Shown here: positions 61,001 to 64,000 of the stretch, in pieces
Layout of the letters: each line of letters starts with the position of its first letter
Position numbering within the stretch: the stretch's first letter is position 1
Notes under the pieces: generated by a model
The model's input: only the letters and a program-made list of their open reading frames with translations
What the model was told of the DNA's origin: nothing
The model's database searches: none
NCBI RefSeq assembly: GCF_029227915.1
Contig: NC_079884.1
Span: forward strand, 6,202,001-6,266,000
Direction: 5' to 3'
DNA from: Hydractinia symbiolongicarpus
Taxonomy: Eukaryota; Cnidaria; Hydrozoa; Anthoathecata; Hydractiniidae
Length of the DNA stretch: 64,000 nt
Translations under genes and position numbers: made by a program

Positions 61001-64000
61001 ATTATTTTTTCACCACTAAACGCATGAGACTTGTAGTTTTCAAAAATATTTTCATATTTGATGAGACGCTGAATAAAAGAAGTTTAATCGCCGGCAAACA
61101 AAAACCCGCGATTTCCCGTAAATCCCGGGCTTGGCCCGAATAGTCAAAAGTATACAAAGAAAGTACCCAGGGAGTAAACTCATTTCCCGAACGAAATTTT
61201 AAATTACTTTTTCACCACTAAAACGCATGAGACTTGTAGTTTTTAAAAATGTTTTCATTTTTCATGAGACGCTGAATAAAAGCAGTTTAATCGCCGGCAA
61301 ACGAAAACCCGCGATTTCCCGTAAATCCCGGCTTGGCCCGTATAGTCAAAAGTATACAAAGAAAGTACCCGGGGAGTAAACTCATTTCCCAAACGACTTT
61401 TTAAATTATTATTTCACCACTAAAACGCATGAGACTTGTAGTTTTCAAAAATGTTTTCATTTTTGATGAAACGCTGAATAAAAGAAGTTTAATCGCCGGC
61501 AAACGAAAACCTGCGATTTCCCGTAAATCCCGGACTCGGCCCGTAAAGTCAAAAGTATACAAAGAAAGTACCCAGGGAGTAAACTCATTTCTTAAACGAT
61601 TTTTAAAATTATTATTTCACCACTAAAACGCATGAGACATGTAGTTTTTAAAAATGTTTTCATTTTTGATGAGACGCTGAATAAAAGAAGTTTAATCGCC
61701 GGCAAACGAAAACCCGCGATTTCCCGTAAATCCCGGCTTGGCCCGTATAGTCAAAAGTATACAAAGAAAGTACCCAGGGAGTAAACTCATTTCCCGAACG
61801 ATTTTTTAAATAATTTTTTCACCACTAAAACGCATGAGACTTGTAGTTTTCAAAAATGTTTTCATTTTTAATGAGACACTGAATAAAAGCAGTTTAATCG
61901 CCGGCAAACGAAAACCCGCGATTTTCCGTAAATCCCGGGCTTGGCACGTATAGTCGAATGTATACAAAGAAAGTACCCTGTGAGTAAACTCATTTCCAGA
62001 ACGATTTTTTAAATTATTTTTTCACCACTAAAACGCATAAGACTTGTAGTTTTTAAAAATGTTTTCATTTTTGATGAGACGCTGAATAAAAGAAGTTTAA
62101 TCGCCGGCAAACCAAAAACCGCGATTTCCCGTAAATCCCGGCTTGGCCCGTATAGTCAAAAGTATACAAAGAAAGTACCCAGGGAGTAAACTCATTTCCC
62201 GAACGATTATTTAAATTATTTTTTCACCACTAGAGCGCATGAGACTTGTAGTTTTTAAAAATGTTTTCATTTTTGATGAGACGCTGAATAAAAGAAGTTT
62301 AATCGCCGGCAAACGAAAATCCGCGATTTCCCGTAAATCCCGGGCTTGGCCCGTATAGTCAAAAGTATACAAAGAAAGTACCCAGGGAGTAAACTCATTT
62401 CCCGTACGATTTTTTAAATTACTTTTTCACCACTAAAACGCATGAGACTTGTAGTTTTTAAAAATCTTTTCATTTTTGATGAGACGCTGAATAAATGAAG
62501 TTTAATCGCCGGCAAACGAAAACCTGCGATTTCCCGTAAATCCTGGACTCGGCCCGTATAGTCAAAAGTATACAAAGAAAGTACCCAGGGAGTAAACTCA
62601 TTTCTTAAACGATTTTTAAAATTATTATTTCACCACTAAAACGCATGAGACATGTAGTTTTTAAAAATGTTTTCATTTTTGATGAGACGCTGAATAAAAG
62701 AAGTTTAATCGCCGGCAAACGAAAACCCGCGATTTCCCGTAAATCCCGGCTTGGCCCGTATAGTCAAAAGTATACAAAGAAAGTACCCAGGGAGTAAACT
62801 CATTTCCCGAACGATTTTTTAAATAATTTTTTCACCACTAAAACGCATGAGACTTGTAGTTTTCAAAAATGTTTTCATTTTTAATGAGACACTGAATAAA
62901 AGCAGTTTAATCGCCGGCAAACGAAAACCCGCGATTTTCCGTAAATCCCGGGCTTGGCACGTATAGTCGAATGTATACAAAGAAAGTACCCTGTGAGTAA
63001 ACTCATTTCCAGAACGATTTTTTAAATTATTTTTTCACCACTAAAACGCATAAGACTTGTAGTTTTTAAAAATGTTTTCATTTTTGATGAGACGCTGAAT
63101 AAAAGAAGTTTAATCGCCGGCAAACCAAAACCCGCGATTTCCCGTAAATCCCGGCTTGGCCCGTATAGTCAAAAGTATACAAAGAAAGTACCCAGGAAGT
63201 AAACTCATTTCCCGAACGATTATTTAAATTATTTTTTCACCACTAGAGCGCATGAGACTTGTAGTTTTTAAAAATGTTTTCATTTTTGATGAGACGCTGA
63301 ATAAAAGAAGTTTAATCGCCGGCAAACGAAAATCCGCGATTTCCCGTAAATCCCGGGCTTGGCCCGTATAGTCAAAAGTATACAAAGAAAGTACCCAGGG
63401 AGTAAACTCATTTCCCGTACGATTTTTTAAATTACTTTTTCACCACTAAAACGCATGAGACTTGTAGTTTTTAAAAATCTTTTCATTTTTGATGAGACGC
63501 TGAATAAATGAAGTTTAATCGCCGGCAAACGAAAACCTGCGATTTCCCGTAAATCCTGGACTCGGCCCGTATAGTCAAAAGTATACAAAGAAAGTACCCA
63601 GGGAGTAAACTCGTTTCCCAAACGACTTTTTAAATTATTGTTTCACCACTAAAACGCATGAGACTTGTAGTTTTCAAGAATGTTTTCATTTTTAATGAGA
63701 CGCTGAATAAAAGCAGTTTAATCGCCGGCAAACGAAAACTCGCGATTTCCCGTAAATTCCGGGCTTGGCACGTATAGTCGAATGTATACAAAGAAAGTAC
63801 CCTGTGAGTAAACACATTTCCAGAACGATTTTTTAAATTATTTTTTCACCACTAAAACGCATAAGACTTGTAGTTTTTAAAAATGTTTTCATTTTTGATG
63901 AGACGCTGAATAAAAGAAGTTTAATCGCCGGCAAACGAAATCCCGCGTTTTCCCGTAAATCCCGGGCTTGGCACGTATAGTCGAATGTATACAAAGAAAG
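49061..64000 (+). repeat. Subtelomeric satellite, block IV: mixed monomers with 5-, 7-, 15- and 66-unit copies
   Basis: About 74 monomers resembling block I, with several internal copies. GATTGCCCCCGTAAAT recurs near 53203, 54624 and 57258 (seven and thirteen units). A T/P-type island near 56159-57000 recurs near 59201-60050 at 3,042 bp (fifteen units), sharing GTAAACCCCGGCTTGG and TGATAAGACGC. CTTAAACGAT with GAGACATG recurs at 61591 and 62604 (1,013 bp, five units). The segment ending the window matches 49.4-50.6 kb at 13,381 bp (66 units). The array runs off the window end. No gene is visible. Confidence 0.92.

Noticed and set aside
9197-63815. Dozens of 60-121-codon frames on both strands of the satellite
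   Set aside because: They are phases of the ~203-bp monomer. The unit length is not a multiple of three, variants change residues freely, insertions and deletions break frames, and no start context or partner gene supports translation. Longer 107-121-codon cases arise where a 204-bp unit joins two monomers in frame.
9062-64000. CENP-B box-like motif in the conserved TTTTCGTTTGCCGGCGATT segment
   Set aside because: Only the first half resembles the box; the essential central A and CGGG positions do not match.

Overview
The window is eukaryotic chromosome-end DNA. It holds a long uninterrupted TTAGGG array, a satellite with a monomer of about 203 bp on both sides of it, one scaffold gap, and a single complete DNA transposon carrying the only convincing protein gene. 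TTAGGG telomeres together with the domain make-up of that gene suggest an animal. An invertebrate such as a cnidarian or sponge is a guess from general resemblance, not proven by anything here. There are no bacterial features.

Layout: (1) 1-1407, about seven satellite monomers in reverse orientation. (2) 1408-1464, a short palindromic junction sequence. (3) 1465-8561, about 1,180 TTAGGG repeats running 5'->3' to the right, the orientation of a chromosome end pointing right. (4) 8562-9061, exactly 500 N. (5) 9062-34614, about 126 satellite monomers in forward orientation. (6) 34615-40490, a 5,876-bp transposon with 12-bp perfect terminal inverted repeats and a 7-bp target duplication. (7) 40491-64000, about 116 more monomers. 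The satellite flips orientation across the telomere and gap, so the gap most likely joins two chromosome ends head to head and is not natural interstitial DNA.

The satellite is organised regionally into higher-order repeats. Diagnostic monomers recur at about 608, 1,216, 1,417-1,420, 1,824, 2,027, 3,038 and 3,042 bp, all near whole multiples of 202.7. Hybrid monomers show where unequal exchange removed or shuffled single units. Removing the transposon plus one target copy restores a 1,417-bp heptamer spacing exactly, so the element landed in an already organised array.

The transposon encodes a 1,128-residue protein. It has an N-terminal coiled coil, a hAT-like RNase H core (D428, D502, C548-x2-H551, E818), a second charged coiled coil and a C-terminal Tudor/SH3-like module. 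No BED zinc finger is visible. The distal 3' part of the element has five tandem units of about 165 bp (order A-B-A-A-B) with in-phase TGACGTCA palindromes, and both ends have subterminal inverted repeats. I consider this element, with its atypical architecture and 7-bp duplication, the most interesting system in the window.
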